Source: Nocardioides sp. Root1257
Lineage (GTDB): Bacteria; Actinomycetota; Actinomycetes; Propionibacteriales; Nocardioidaceae
DNA: 64,000 bases
Assembly (NCBI RefSeq): GCF_001425175.1
Contig: NZ_LMDV01000001.1
Span: 558,001-622,000, forward strand
Direction: 5' to 3'
Below the pieces are notes generated by a model. The model saw nothing but the letters and a program-made list of their open reading frames with translations, did no database searches and was not told where the DNA came from. Of the stretch, positions 41,599 through 50,928 are shown one piece after another. A program made the translations under genes and the position numbers. Each line of letters begins with the position of its first letter. Within the stretch, counting starts at the first letter, position 1.

Positions 41599-43065
41599 TC
41601 AGGAAGCGCCGCCGGTCAGCTTCTCGCGGAGCGCCTGCAGCGCCTCGTCGCTGGCGAGCGAGCCACCGGCGTCGACGTCCTCGTCCGCCTCGGCGGAGGA
41701 GGAGTACGACGTGGCCTCGCCGGCCTCGGCCTCGGCGACCTTGGCCTCGGCCTGCTGCTTGACGTGCGCCTCCCAGCGGGCGTGCGCCTTGGCGTACTGG
41801 TCCTCCCAGACCGCGCGCTGCTCGTCGAAGCCCTCGAGCCACTCGCCCGTCTCGGGGTCGAAGCCCTCGGGGTAGACGTAGTTGCCCTGCTCGTCGTAGG
41901 TGGCAGCCATGCCGTAGAGGGTGGGGTCGAAGTCCTCGACGTCACCCGCGGCGGCGGTCTCGTTGGCCTGCTTGAGCGACAGCGAGATCCGGCGACGCTC
42001 GAGGTCGATGTCGATGATCTTGACCATGACGTCGTCGTTGACCTGGACGACCTGCTCGGGGATCTCGACGTGACGCTCGGCGAGCTCGGAGATGTGCACC
42101 AGGCCCTCGATGCCCTCCTCGACGCGGACGAACGCGCCGAACGGGACGAGCTTGGTGACCTTGCCCGGGACGATCTGGCCGATCTGGTGGGTCCGGGCGA
42201 AGTGCTGCCACGGGTCCTCCTGCGTCGCCTTCAGCGACAGGGAGACACGCTCGCGGTCCATGTCGACGTCGAGGACCTCGACGGTGACCTCGTCGCCGAC
42301 GGCGACGACCTCGGACGGGTGGTCGATGTGCTTCCAGGACAGCTCCGAGACGTGGACGAGACCGTCGACGCCGCCGAGGTCCACGAACGCACCGAAGTTG
42401 ACGATCGAGGAGACGACACCCTTGCGGATCTGGCCCTTCTGGAGCTGGGTCAGGAAGCCGTGGCGCACCTCGGACTGGGTCTGCTCGAGCCAGGCACGGC
42501 GCGACAGGACCACGTTGTTGCGGTTCTTGTCGAGCTCGATGATCTTCGCCTCGAGGGTCTGGCCGACGTACGGCTGCAGGTCGCGGACGCGACGCATCTC
42601 GACGAGGGAGGCGGGCAGGAAGCCGCGCAGACCGATGTCGAGGATGAGACCGCCCTTGACGACCTCGATGACGGTGCCTTCGACGACGCCGTCCTCTTCC
42701 TTGACCTGCTCGATGGTGCCCCAGGCACGCTCGTACTGAGCGCGCTTCTTGGACAGGATCAGACGGCCTTCCTTGTCCTCCTTCTGGAGGACCAGGGCCT
42801 CGACCTTGTCGCCCACGGAAACGACCTCGTTGGGGTCGACGTCGTGCTTGATCGACAGCTCGCGCGAGGGGATGACGCCCTCGGTCTTGTAGCCGATGTC
42901 GAGGAGGACCTCGTCGCGGTCCACCTTGACGATGGTGCCCTCGACGATGTCGCCGTCGTTGAAGTACTTGATGGTCGCATCGATCGCGGCGAGGAAGTCC
43001 GCCTCGGAGCCGATGTCGTTGACCGCGACCTGCGGGAAGTCGAGGTCGGGAAGGGTGCTCGTCAT
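41599..43065 (-). CDS. rpsA: 30S ribosomal protein S1
   Basis: 488 residues. Four S1 RNA-binding domains: VEGTIVKVDRDEVLLDIGYK, VEGTVIEVVKGGLILDIGLR, RKGVVSSIVNFGAFVDLGGV and VPGKVTKLVPFGAFVRVEEG, the last ending SLSLKQANE. A C-terminal acidic tail rich in Ala/Glu follows, as in other actinobacterial S1 proteins. ATG 43065 has AAGGA a few bases upstream. It binds mRNA during initiation. In mycobacteria its C-terminal end has been linked to pyrazinoic acid; nothing here allows such a statement. Its upstream region of 373 bp is long. Confidence 0.97.
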   Translation of the reverse strand: MTSTLPDLDFPQVAVNDIGSEADFLAAIDATIKYFNDGDIVEGTIVKVDRDEVLLDIGYKTEGVIPSRELSIKHDVDPNEVVSVGDKVEALVLQKEDKEGRLILSKKRAQYERAWGTIEQVKEEDGVVEGTVIEVVKGGLILDIGLRGFLPASLVEMRRVRDLQPYVGQTLEAKIIELDKNRNNVVLSRRAWLEQTQSEVRHGFLTQLQKGQIRKGVVSSIVNFGAFVDLGGVDGLVHVSELSWKHIDHPSEVVAVGDEVTVEVLDVDMDRERVSLSLKATQEDPWQHFARTHQIGQIVPGKVTKLVPFGAFVRVEEGIEGLVHISELAERHVEIPEQVVQVNDDVMVKIIDIDLERRRISLSLKQANETAAAGDVEDFDPTLYGMAATYDEQGNYVYPEGFDPETGEWLEGFDEQRAVWEDQYAKAHARWEAHVKQQAEAKVAEAEAGEATSYSSSAEADEDVDAGGSLASDEALQALREKLTGGAS

Positions 43066-43438
43066 AAGGAAGGTGTGTCCTTGGATGGATGGAGTCGTGC
43101 GGGCACGTCGAAGATCGATTTCACCAGCTCGGAGAGAGTCAGCGAGCGAATGTCCGCTCCGTATGGGGCATCGGCAGACCTTCAGCGCACCCTCAAGACT
43201 ACGCGCGGGCCGCGACGTACGTCCAACCGACGGTTCCCCGCTCCCGACCGGGGCGCCCAGGGGGGTGACATGGCACCCCCGAGTGTGGGTACGGTCGAGG
43301 TGAGCGGGCCGCCGCACCACGGTAGCGGTTCGCGCCGGAGCAACTCGGATCTCGTCGAGCGCCTGTGCTCCCGGGCGCGATCGAGGCAGGGTCCGGGACA
43401 TGGGCGCTCCGGTCCCCTCTCGGCCCCTCGGAGGTCCG
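43066..43438. other. 373-bp divergent intergenic region (rpsA / calcium-binding protein)
   Basis: Holds the promoters and leaders of two divergent genes. Near rpsA I see its AAGGA ribosome site and a purine/pyrimidine-mixed stretch that could be a regulatory leader, since S1 controls its own translation in other bacteria. No confident promoter or structured element was resolved and no gene fits. Confidence 0.5.
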
Positions 43439-45280
43439 ATGAGAATCCACCCACCCCTCGCCATCGGCGTCGGGCTCAGCACGATCGCGCTGTACTCCAT
43501 CTCGGCGACCGGTACGCCGGCCGCCGCAGCCGCTCCCGCTCCCCCGACCGAGGTCCGTGCGACCACGTCGGCGGAGATCCTGCACCTGTCCGCCCTCGGC
43601 GTCCCGGGGGTGACGACGCTGGCCGAGAGCTCGGTCGGCGCCTCCACCGGCTCCGTCACCGGCGGCAGCCCGCGTACGTCGGCCGCCGCGACCAACCTCG
43701 GGCTGGCCCTCGCCCAGCAGGACCTCGGCGCGATCCTCACGTCGGTCTCGCAGACCGCGGCGCCGGACCACACGCAGCCGACCGCGGACCGGTCGATCGA
43801 CGGATCCGTGCCGGGCGTCCTGGGCCTCGGGGTGTCGACCGCCTCGGCCAACGCCCGGTGGACTGGCGCCCACAGCTGTCCGGCACCGGGCGCACCGCTC
43901 ACCACGTCGACGGTCTCGACGGCCGACGTCGCGACCGAGCCGGCGCCCCAGGTGGGCAGCCTGCTCGCCCTGAACGGCACGGCGTCGACCAGCCAGAGCA
44001 CGGCCTTGACCGGTCAGGGCAAGCGCTCGGTCGTCTCGACGGCACGCGGCAGCGCCGCCGACCTCCGGCTGCTCGACGGTCAGCTCCGGGTGGCCGTGAC
44101 CGACGCACCCACACTGAAGGCGACCGCCAGCGGTCGCGACGGCGGGGCGAAGGTCAGCTGGAACGCGCCCGCCGTGACGGTGAGCCTCGCCGGGCAGGAG
44201 CAGACGCTCCCGGTCGACGGCAGCCCCGTCGACCTCACCTCGCCCGACAACCCGCTCCTGCACGTCGAGCTGAGCGTCGGCCAGCCGTCCGACGTCGTCC
44301 AGCGTGCCGACGGGACCCGGGCGTCGGCGTCCGCGAGCGTGCTGCACGTCGTCGCCAGTCTCGGGAGCGCGGATGCCGGCACGACCGTGCTCGACGCCGA
44401 TCTCTTCCCGCTGCGGGCCGCGGCCACCGCACCTGCGGGTGGCGTCGCCTGCGGCGCCGGCTCGCTCGACAGCGACGGCGATGGCCTGAGCGACGACGAG
44501 GAGACCTCCGGCTCCGCCAACGACGGCTACGGCAACGAGCCGACCGACCCGGCCAAGGCCGACACGGACGGCGACGGCGTGGACGACGGCGACGAGGTCG
44601 CCGCGGACACCGACCCGAACCGCGGTGGCGGCGGCACGGGCGCCGGCCAGCCGAGCGCGACCGACCTGGACGGCGACGGCCTGGCCAACACGGCCGAGCC
44701 GGACTACGGCACCGACCCGACGGTGGCCGACACCGACGGCGACGGACTCGTGGACGGCCGCGAGGTCTCGGGCACGCACACCAAGCCGACCGTCGCGGAC
44801 ACCGACAAGGATGGCCTCAAGGACGGCACCGAGGCGATCCGTCTCCACACGGACCCGAGGCGGAAGGACACCGACCGCGACGGGCTCACCGACGGGCGGG
44901 AGGTCCGGAAGACGCACACCAGGCCGACCCGGAAGGACACCGACCGCGACGGGCTCACCGACGGGCGGGAGGTCCGGAAGACGCACACCAGGCCGACCCG
45001 GAAGGACACCGACCGCGACGGGCTGGGTGACGGTCGCGAGGTGCTGCGGCCGGCGGCGTCGTACCCGCGCTGCCACACCAACCCGAAGAAGGCCGACACC
45101 GACAGGGACGGCCTGAAGGACGGCGTCGAGCCCCGCTACCGGACCAACCCCTGCGACTGGGACACCGACGACGGTGGCATCAGCGACGGGCGCGAGGTGC
45201 AGGTCGGCAGCGACCCGATCGATCCGCAGAGCGGTCCGGGCGACGTACGCCGGAACCGGTCGACGAGCGTGCGCAGCTAG
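43439..45280 (+). CDS. Secreted protein with thrombospondin type-3-like calcium-binding repeats
   Basis: 613 residues. Signal peptide (LAIGVGLSTIALYSISATGT, cleavage in the following Ala-rich part). Residues about 30-330 form an Ala/Ser/Thr-rich domain with no recognised family. From about 340 the protein consists of DxDxDGxxD repeats: DSDGDGLSDDEE, DTDGDGVDDGDE, DTDGDGLVDGRE, DTDKDGLKDGTE, then RKDTDRDGLTDGREV several times. These are Ca-binding TSP3/OmpA-type loops forming a stiff stalk. No cell-wall anchor or autotransporter domain at the C-terminus. Two consecutive units are identical at DNA level. GGAGG precedes the ATG. Confidence 0.85.
   Translation: MRIHPPLAIGVGLSTIALYSISATGTPAAAAAPAPPTEVRATTSAEILHLSALGVPGVTTLAESSVGASTGSVTGGSPRTSAAATNLGLALAQQDLGAILTSVSQTAAPDHTQPTADRSIDGSVPGVLGLGVSTASANARWTGAHSCPAPGAPLTTSTVSTADVATEPAPQVGSLLALNGTASTSQSTALTGQGKRSVVSTARGSAADLRLLDGQLRVAVTDAPTLKATASGRDGGAKVSWNAPAVTVSLAGQEQTLPVDGSPVDLTSPDNPLLHVELSVGQPSDVVQRADGTRASASASVLHVVASLGSADAGTTVLDADLFPLRAAATAPAGGVACGAGSLDSDGDGLSDDEETSGSANDGYGNEPTDPAKADTDGDGVDDGDEVAADTDPNRGGGGTGAGQPSATDLDGDGLANTAEPDYGTDPTVADTDGDGLVDGREVSGTHTKPTVADTDKDGLKDGTEAIRLHTDPRRKDTDRDGLTDGREVRKTHTRPTRKDTDRDGLTDGREVRKTHTRPTRKDTDRDGLGDGREVLRPAASYPRCHTNPKKADTDRDGLKDGVEPRYRTNPCDWDTDDGGISDGREVQVGSDPIDPQSGPGDVRRNRSTSVRS
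44861..45024 (+). repeat. 69-bp perfect tandem repeat inside the calcium-binding gene
   Basis: Unit 1 44861-44929 and unit 2 44930-44998 are identical over all 69 bp; 26 bp of a third unit follow (44999-45024). Each unit codes 23 residues containing KDTDRDGLTDGREVRKTHTR. Period is in frame, so unit number can change without breaking the protein. Confidence 0.9.
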
Positions 45281-45310
45281 TTCGCTCCCCGGGTGCTCGG
45301 ACGGGGGGAC

Positions 45311-45316
45311 TACGCT
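45311..45316 (+). promoter_or_regulatory. Leaderless -10 box (TACGCT) of the methyltransferase gene
   Basis: TACGCT seven bases before the GTG at 45324; no ribosome site. Confidence 0.45.
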
Positions 45317-45323
45317 CCGCAAC

Positions 45324-46133
45324 GTGGAGAACCATCCCCCCGTCCGGGTGGAACGACGACCGGTCTCGGAGGAGGAGTCCCGGCGGGCCAACGGGCCCGA
45401 CTGGGACCGGTACGCCGACGAGTACCAGTCCACGCACGGCGAGTTCCTCGGCGACGCGGGCTTCGTCTGGGGCCCCGAGGGCTTCACCGAGGCCCAGGCC
45501 GGGATCCTCGGCGACGTCGCGGGACGTGACGTCCTCGAGGTCGGCTCCGGCGCCGGGCAGTGCTCGCGCTGGGTCCGCAGCCGGGGCGGGCGTGCCTACG
45601 GCCTCGACCTCTCCTTCCGTCAGCTCCAGCACTCGCGACGCATCGACGTGGAGACGGGGCTCAGCGTGCCCTCGGTGCTCGGCACCGCGACCGCGCTCCC
45701 CTTCGCCGACAGCTCCTTCGACGTCGTCTTCTCGTCGTTCGGCGCGCTCCAGTTCGTGAGCGACCTCGAGAGCGCCGTCGCGGAGACGGCGCGGGTGCTG
45801 CGACCGGGCGGGCGCTACGCCTTCTCGATCACGCACCCGACCCGCTGGATGTTCCCGGACGACCCGGGCGAGGAGGGCCTCACCGCGAGCCAGTCCTACT
45901 GGGACCGCACGCCGTACGTCGAGGTCGACGACGCGACCGGGGTCGTGTCGTACGTCGAGCACCACCGCACCCTCGGTGACTGGGTGGCGCTGCTCGCCCG
46001 CTGCGGCTTCGTGATCACCGACCTGCTCGAGCCCGAGTGGCCGGACGGCCACGACCGGGTCTGGGGCGGCTGGTCCGGCGTACGCGGCCGGCTCACGCCG
46101 GGCACCGCGATCTTCGGGGCTCGGCTGGGCTGA
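45324..46133 (+). CDS. Class I SAM-dependent methyltransferase
   Basis: 269 residues from GTG 45324. Motif I VLEVGSGAGQCSRWV, then GLDLSFRQLQHSR, LPFADSSFDVVFSSFGALQF and LRPGGRYAFSI are the standard methyltransferase 11 blocks. The substrate is not predictable. The frame is open upstream to 45174 inside the preceding gene, but the leaderless -10 box and absence of homology-like sequence favour 45324. A 19-bp terminator follows. Confidence 0.9.
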   Translation: MENHPPVRVERRPVSEEESRRANGPDWDRYADEYQSTHGEFLGDAGFVWGPEGFTEAQAGILGDVAGRDVLEVGSGAGQCSRWVRSRGGRAYGLDLSFRQLQHSRRIDVETGLSVPSVLGTATALPFADSSFDVVFSSFGALQFVSDLESAVAETARVLRPGGRYAFSITHPTRWMFPDDPGEEGLTASQSYWDRTPYVEVDDATGVVSYVEHHRTLGDWVALLARCGFVITDLLEPEWPDGHDRVWGGWSGVRGRLTPGTAIFGARLG

Positions 46134-46134
46134 C

Positions 46135-46175
46135 GACGCACGCGGCACCGGGCCGAGCCCGGTGCCGCGTGCGTC
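46135..46175. terminator. Very strong terminator
   Basis: Perfect 19-bp stem (arms 46135-46153 and 46157-46175, starting GACGCACGCGG) with a CGA loop, directly after the methyltransferase stop and before the convergent DUF3068 gene. Likely works in both directions. Confidence 0.85.
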
Positions 46176-46207
46176 AGTGCAGCTGCCTCAGTGCAGGGAG
46201 GTCGCCG

Positions 46208-47140
46208 TCACCTGTGGGCGTCGGCCATCTCGCGGCGGGACGCGCCGTTGCCGCCGCCTCCGCTGCGGCGGTTGGACAGCAGGACCAGGACGCCGGCGAC
46301 CAGGCAGAGCCCGCCGACGACGAAGCCGATCAGCGGCACCCAGAAGAGCAGGAGGCGCAGCCCGGAGAGGTTGGACTTCGCGTCGTCCGCGAAGGTCTTC
46401 TGCTGCTCCTCGGTGAAGCCCACCTTGAGGTCGAGGACGGGCGTGCCGTCGTCGAGGTAGCGCTGCTGGTCCTGCTTCTGCTGCTGGATCGCGCCGGTCG
46501 TCGGCTCGACCCAGATCTCGATCTGCTGGTCGTAGGTGCCGTTGATGCCCTCGGCGATCTCGATCGGGGCGTCGGCGATGGAGATCTTGAAGACGTAGCA
46601 GTCGACGCCCTGGAACGTGTCCTCGCGGTCATAGATCGCCGGGAGCGCCTTGCCGACGGTGCCGTCCCAGTAGGTGTAGTCCTTCTTCTGCGTGTCGAAG
46701 GGCCACTTGTTGACGAGACCCGAGTGCGGGACGGCGTCATCCGGGAGGCCCTTGAAGTCGGGGACCGCCTCGGCCGTCACCCGGTCGGTCGCGAACACGT
46801 CGGTGGTCGCGCTCACGAGGCGCGGGTCGTCGCCGTCGACGCAGTCGGGTGCGTTGTCGATGTCGATCACCACGCAGGCCGTGCTCACCCACACCGCGGT
46901 GGAGTCATCGGAGGCATCCGAGTCGACCTTCGAGATGCTCTGGACCTTGACCGGGTTCTCGACGAGCTCACCGGTGGCGGGGTCGAGCTTCTTCACGACG
47001 CCGTCCAGGTGGGTCGTGGTGTTGACGTCGAGCGGCAGCTTCTTCAGCTGCCCTGGGGCCCACACGGTGGTCAGAACGCCGACCACCAACATGAAAGCCG
47101 CGAGCCCGAGCAGGACCAGCCCGAACACCTTGCGCTTCAC
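46208..47140 (-). CDS. DUF3068 (PorA-family-like) membrane protein
   Basis: 310 residues from GTG 47140 (GGGAGG four bases upstream). Two transmembrane helices bracket an extracytoplasmic domain: VFGLVLLGLAAFMLVVGVLT at the N-terminus and a C-terminal VPLIGFVVGGLCLVAGVLVL. The loop has DUF3068 features (LPLDVNTTTHLDGV; KKDYTYWDGTVGKALPA). The family is widespread in actinobacteria and its function is unknown; the PorA label comes from corynebacterial relatives. Ends in a basic tail. Confidence 0.85.
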   Translation of the reverse strand: MKRKVFGLVLLGLAAFMLVVGVLTTVWAPGQLKKLPLDVNTTTHLDGVVKKLDPATGELVENPVKVQSISKVDSDASDDSTAVWVSTACVVIDIDNAPDCVDGDDPRLVSATTDVFATDRVTAEAVPDFKGLPDDAVPHSGLVNKWPFDTQKKDYTYWDGTVGKALPAIYDREDTFQGVDCYVFKISIADAPIEIAEGINGTYDQQIEIWVEPTTGAIQQQKQDQQRYLDDGTPVLDLKVGFTEEQQKTFADDAKSNLSGLRLLLFWVPLIGFVVGGLCLVAGVLVLLSNRRSGGGGNGASRREMADAHR

Positions 47141-47221
47141 TTCGCCTCCCAAGCATCCGTTAGGTTCAGCGCACCGTAGCAGTACTGGCGGGTAGACGTG
47201 AGGTGACCGTCACATTCCGTG

Positions 47222-49069
47222 ATGGAATCTTTGCACCCGTCGTATGACACACTCCCGGGCGTGCTGAGGCCCACCCGATTCGTGCTCCTCGGTGGGCTCA
47301 TGATCGCCGCGCAGCTCGGGTTCCGCGGCTGGGCGCTGTCGGGCTCGTGGTTCTACTTCGACGACCTGGCCTTCATGTCACGCGCCCTCAACCAGCCGTT
47401 CGACCTCGGCTACCTCACCGAGTCGTACGCCGGTCACCTGATGCCCGGCGGCTTCGCCGTGGCCCGGTTGCTGACCGACTGGGCCCCCTACGAGTGGTGG
47501 CCGTGGGCCCTCGTGCTGCTCCTGGCGCAGGGTGTCGCCTCGATCGGCATGTTCCGGCTGCTGATCTCCATGTTCGGTCGGCGTCCGTTCGTGCTCGTCC
47601 TTCTCGCCGGCTATCTCTTCTGGATCTTCACGGTGCCGGCCGGGGTCTGGTTCGCAGCCGGCATCAACCAGCTCCCGCTGCAGATCGCACTGGCGTTCGG
47701 TCTCACCTCCCACCTCGCCTACCTGCGCACCCGGAGGACCCGACACCTCGTCGCGACCCTCGCGTGGACCGGCTTCGGCCTGCTGTTCTACGAGAAGACG
47801 CTGCTGCTCTTCGGGCTCTACGCGATCATCGCGCTCTGCTGGTTCTCCACGGGCGCCACCCCCGCACGGTTGCGCTCCCTCTGGACGCGGTACCGCATCG
47901 GGATCCTCGTCCAGGGCGGCGTGGTCGCCGCGTACGCCGCCGCCTACGTCACGTGGGGACTCAACTTCTCCCCGGGCGAGGCCAACAACGTGCCCTGGGC
48001 GCCGGTCGCCTGGAACCTGGTCGGCGTCGCGCTGGCCCCCGGCCTCATCGGTGGGCCACTGAGCTGGCAGCCCCTCGACGTCGGCTCGTTCGCGAACCCC
48101 TCGGACCTGGTGATGCTCGCGTCGTGGGTCGCGCTCGGCGGCGCGATCTTCTATGCCTTCTACACCCGGACCCGCAGTCGCCGCGCGTGGGCGCCGCTCG
48201 GGTTCACCCTGCTCGCCAACGTCATCCTCCTCGCCTCGGCGCGAGCCAACATCGTCGGGCCCGAGATCGGCCGCGAGTACCGTTACCAGACCGAGTCCGC
48301 CGCGATCGCTGTCATCTGCCTCGGTCTCGCCTTCCTACCGCTGCTGGGCGCGGTCGAGGTCAACGAGCCCCGCGACGGTGTGGCGCGTACCTATGACGGC
48401 CGTCTCTTCGTCGGTGCGATCACGGGCGTCGTGGTCGTCCTCGCCGTGGTGTCCACCGTGCGCTACGTCGACCTGTGGCAGGACAACAACCCCTCGCGTG
48501 CCTACTTCGACAACGTGCGGAGCAGCCTGGACCGGGCGCAACAACCGGTCCCCCTCGCGAATGCCGGCGTGCCCCAGACCTTGCTGTGGTCGTTCCGCTA
48601 CCCGGAGAACACCTACTCCCACCTGTTCCGCCCGTGGTCCGACCAGACCTCGTTCCCGCGCAGCTCGCTCGACGACCTGTACGTCTTCGACGGTGAGGGC
48701 CGGCTCGCCGAGGCGGTGCTGCAGCCGGCTCGCCAGATGAAGCCACCCGCGCGGTCCACCAAGGGATGCGACGGCTGGGCCATGCTCGGCGGACCGGTCA
48801 CGATTCCGCTCGACGGGCCGGTCATCGGTGACGGATGGTGGATCGCGATGGACTACAGCAGCCCCGACGACACCTCCGCCCGGATCGTGGCCGGGACCGA
48901 GGTCCACGAGGTCGACCTGCCGGCCGGCGACCACCGCCTGTGGCTGCAGGCGGCCGGCACGTTCAGCAGCGTCCGCATCAACAGCTACCCGGACGACCCG
49001 GACTGGTGCGTCGACGAGCTCGCCCTGGGCTCTGTCGCGCCGGGCGAGTCCACGAGCGCCGGTTCATGA
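47222..49069 (+). CDS. Large polytopic membrane protein, GT-C-like (paralogue 1)
   Basis: About 615 residues with roughly ten or more transmembrane helices, then an extracytoplasmic C-terminal domain (after about residue 410) that ends in a beta-rich part. An acidic pair in the first outer loop (FYFDDLAFM, then SYAGHLMPGG) is the hallmark of GT-C fold glycosyltransferases. Other shared blocks are WFAAGINQLPLQIA, FYEKTLL, YRYQTES and RYPENTYSHLF. Paralogues are at 49066 and 52114. Start is uncertain: ATG 47222 lacks a ribosome site, GTG 47261 is an alternative. It begins a forward operon; the stop overlaps the next start (ATGA). Exact sugar or acceptor unknown. Confidence 0.75.
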   Translation: MESLHPSYDTLPGVLRPTRFVLLGGLMIAAQLGFRGWALSGSWFYFDDLAFMSRALNQPFDLGYLTESYAGHLMPGGFAVARLLTDWAPYEWWPWALVLLLAQGVASIGMFRLLISMFGRRPFVLVLLAGYLFWIFTVPAGVWFAAGINQLPLQIALAFGLTSHLAYLRTRRTRHLVATLAWTGFGLLFYEKTLLLFGLYAIIALCWFSTGATPARLRSLWTRYRIGILVQGGVVAAYAAAYVTWGLNFSPGEANNVPWAPVAWNLVGVALAPGLIGGPLSWQPLDVGSFANPSDLVMLASWVALGGAIFYAFYTRTRSRRAWAPLGFTLLANVILLASARANIVGPEIGREYRYQTESAAIAVICLGLAFLPLLGAVEVNEPRDGVARTYDGRLFVGAITGVVVVLAVVSTVRYVDLWQDNNPSRAYFDNVRSSLDRAQQPVPLANAGVPQTLLWSFRYPENTYSHLFRPWSDQTSFPRSSLDDLYVFDGEGRLAEAVLQPARQMKPPARSTKGCDGWAMLGGPVTIPLDGPVIGDGWWIAMDYSSPDDTSARIVAGTEVHEVDLPAGDHRLWLQAAGTFSSVRINSYPDDPDWCVDELALGSVAPGESTSAGS

Positions 49070-50928
49070 GCACGACCACGGTCGAGAGCAGCGACCGCGT
49101 GGCGAGCCGGGGGCGGTCGCGCGAGACCTGGGTCCTGGGCGCGGCCCTGGCCATGATCGTGGTCCAGCTCGGATACCGCGCGTGGGCGATCTACGGCGGC
49201 TACCTGCACATCGACGACTTCAACTTCATCTCCCGGATGGAGACCGAGGGCCTGTCGCCGCTCGTCGCCCTCGACTCGTACTTCGGGCACGTGATGCCGT
49301 CCGCGATGTATCTCAGCTGGTTCAACCAGTCCGTCGCGCCGTGGAGCTGGGCCCTGCCCGCCACCGAGCTGCTGGTGCTCCAGGCGGCGAGCAGCCTCGG
49401 TCTCCTACACCTGCTGCGCACGATGTTCGGTCTCCGACCGGGCATCCTCCCCCCGCTCGTCGTGTTCCTCAGCTCCGCGATCTCGATCGAGGGCACGATC
49501 TGGTGGGCGGCTGCGATCAACCTCCTGCCGCTGCAGGTGGCGCTGTTCTTCGGACTCGCCTCTCACATCACCTATCTCCGCACGAGGCGGTTCCGCCACG
49601 CCGTGGCCGCCAACGCGTGGATCCTGGCGGGCATCACGTTCAACGAGAAGACCGCCCTCGTGTACGCCGTCCTCGGGATCGTCACGCTGTGCTACTTCGC
49701 CGAGGGCCAGGCGCCCTCCGAGCGCATCCGGACGGCGCTGCGCGGTCGCGTCCGGGGATTCGGGATGTACGGCGCCACCGGTGCGGCGTACGTCGTCCTC
49801 TACTGGCTCGTCGGCCGCGAGTTCACCGGCGGCGAGACGTTGGGCTACCCGACCCTCCTCGTCATCCGCCGCATGGTAATGGAGGCGTTCATCCCCGGCA
49901 TCATGGGCGGCCCGATCCATTGGTGGCACGTCCCGGCGCAACCCGGATCGATCGCCTGGCCCGGCGACGCCGTCGTCTACGCATCGCTCGCGCTCCTGCT
50001 CATCCTGATCTGGGAGATCCGCAAGCACCGCACGCGGACGCTCCGGGCGCTCTGGCTCCCGGCGTTCTTCCTCGCCGTCGACGTGCTGCTCACCCTGTTC
50101 ACGCGAGTCCGGGTCGCGGGCGACCTCCTCAGCCTCGACTACCGCTACCAGGGCGAGCTCGCGGCGGTCTCGGCGATCGCCCTCGCGTGCATGACGATGC
50201 CGATCCTCGGCGCGACGGAGCCCTCAGAGCGGCGCAGCGCCAGCGAGTTCCTGGACCACCCACGACGCGTCGCAGTGGCCTGTGCCGTGATGGCCGGGCT
50301 CGGGGCGTGGTCGGTGTTCGGCTACACCGACCACTGGCAGTCCGACACCCAGGCCGAGCGCTGGTTCGACCGTCTCGTCCCGGAGCTGCACGCGGCGCCG
50401 AGCCCGATCCCGCTCGTCGATCGGCCGGTCCCCGACTTCGTGACCAACGGACTGCGCTACCCCGAGAACCTGATGAGCCACGTGATGGCACAGGAGTCGG
50501 CGATGGCGTTCACCTCGGTCGCCACCGACACCCTCCTGATCGTCGACGACTCCGCTGCGATCGTCCCGGTCGCCCTCCCGCCGACCCGCAAGGCCGTCGA
50601 CGGTCCTCGTGCCGGATGTGGCTACCTCGTCCAGCAGGCTCCGATCCGGATCAGACTCGACGGTCCGGTCGCGTACGGCGGCTGGTGGGTGCGCATCGGA
50701 TACCTGGCCAACCAGGAGAGCCGGGTGCGCGTCACCACCGGCGACGTCGTCCACGACACCACCGTGAAGCCCGGCGTCCACGCGCTCTACGTCGAGGGTG
50801 CCGACGCCTTCGACGAGGTCGAGATCGGCGGTTTGGCCCCGGGCGCATCGTTGTGCACGAATGATGTGACAGTCGGTCGCCCCGAGCCGAGCCGGCTGCC
50901 CGACGCCACCGACAGGACGACACCATGA
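49066..50928 (+). CDS. Large polytopic membrane protein, GT-C-like (paralogue 2)
   Basis: 620 residues from the ATG at 49066, which overlaps the preceding stop by 4 bp. Same plan as paralogue 1: first helix LGAALAMIVVQLGYRAW, outer loop with HIDDFNFISRME and SYFGHVMPSA, then WWAAAINLLPLQVALFFG, FNEKTAL, YRYQGEL and RYPENLMSHV, and a C-terminal periplasmic domain with a cysteine (DGPRAGCGYLVQQAP). It overlaps the acyltransferase start by 4 bp, so the first three genes of the operon are translationally coupled. Probably a transferase working on the outer face of the membrane. Confidence 0.75.
   Translation: MSTTTVESSDRVASRGRSRETWVLGAALAMIVVQLGYRAWAIYGGYLHIDDFNFISRMETEGLSPLVALDSYFGHVMPSAMYLSWFNQSVAPWSWALPATELLVLQAASSLGLLHLLRTMFGLRPGILPPLVVFLSSAISIEGTIWWAAAINLLPLQVALFFGLASHITYLRTRRFRHAVAANAWILAGITFNEKTALVYAVLGIVTLCYFAEGQAPSERIRTALRGRVRGFGMYGATGAAYVVLYWLVGREFTGGETLGYPTLLVIRRMVMEAFIPGIMGGPIHWWHVPAQPGSIAWPGDAVVYASLALLLILIWEIRKHRTRTLRALWLPAFFLAVDVLLTLFTRVRVAGDLLSLDYRYQGELAAVSAIALACMTMPILGATEPSERRSASEFLDHPRRVAVACAVMAGLGAWSVFGYTDHWQSDTQAERWFDRLVPELHAAPSPIPLVDRPVPDFVTNGLRYPENLMSHVMAQESAMAFTSVATDTLLIVDDSAAIVPVALPPTRKAVDGPRAGCGYLVQQAPIRIRLDGPVAYGGWWVRIGYLANQESRVRVTTGDVVHDTTVKPGVHALYVEGADAFDEVEIGGLAPGASLCTNDVTVGRPEPSRLPDATDRTTP

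Noticed and set aside
44861..45024. CRISPR array
   Set aside because: The repeated units are contiguous, in frame and code for protein; there are no unique spacers and no cas genes.
43199..45487. 762-codon minus-strand frame with repeats (PVGEPVAVGV)
   Set aside because: The repeats are only the antisense of the Asp-rich calcium-binding repeats; no start signal and the frame crosses the rpsA divergent promoter region.
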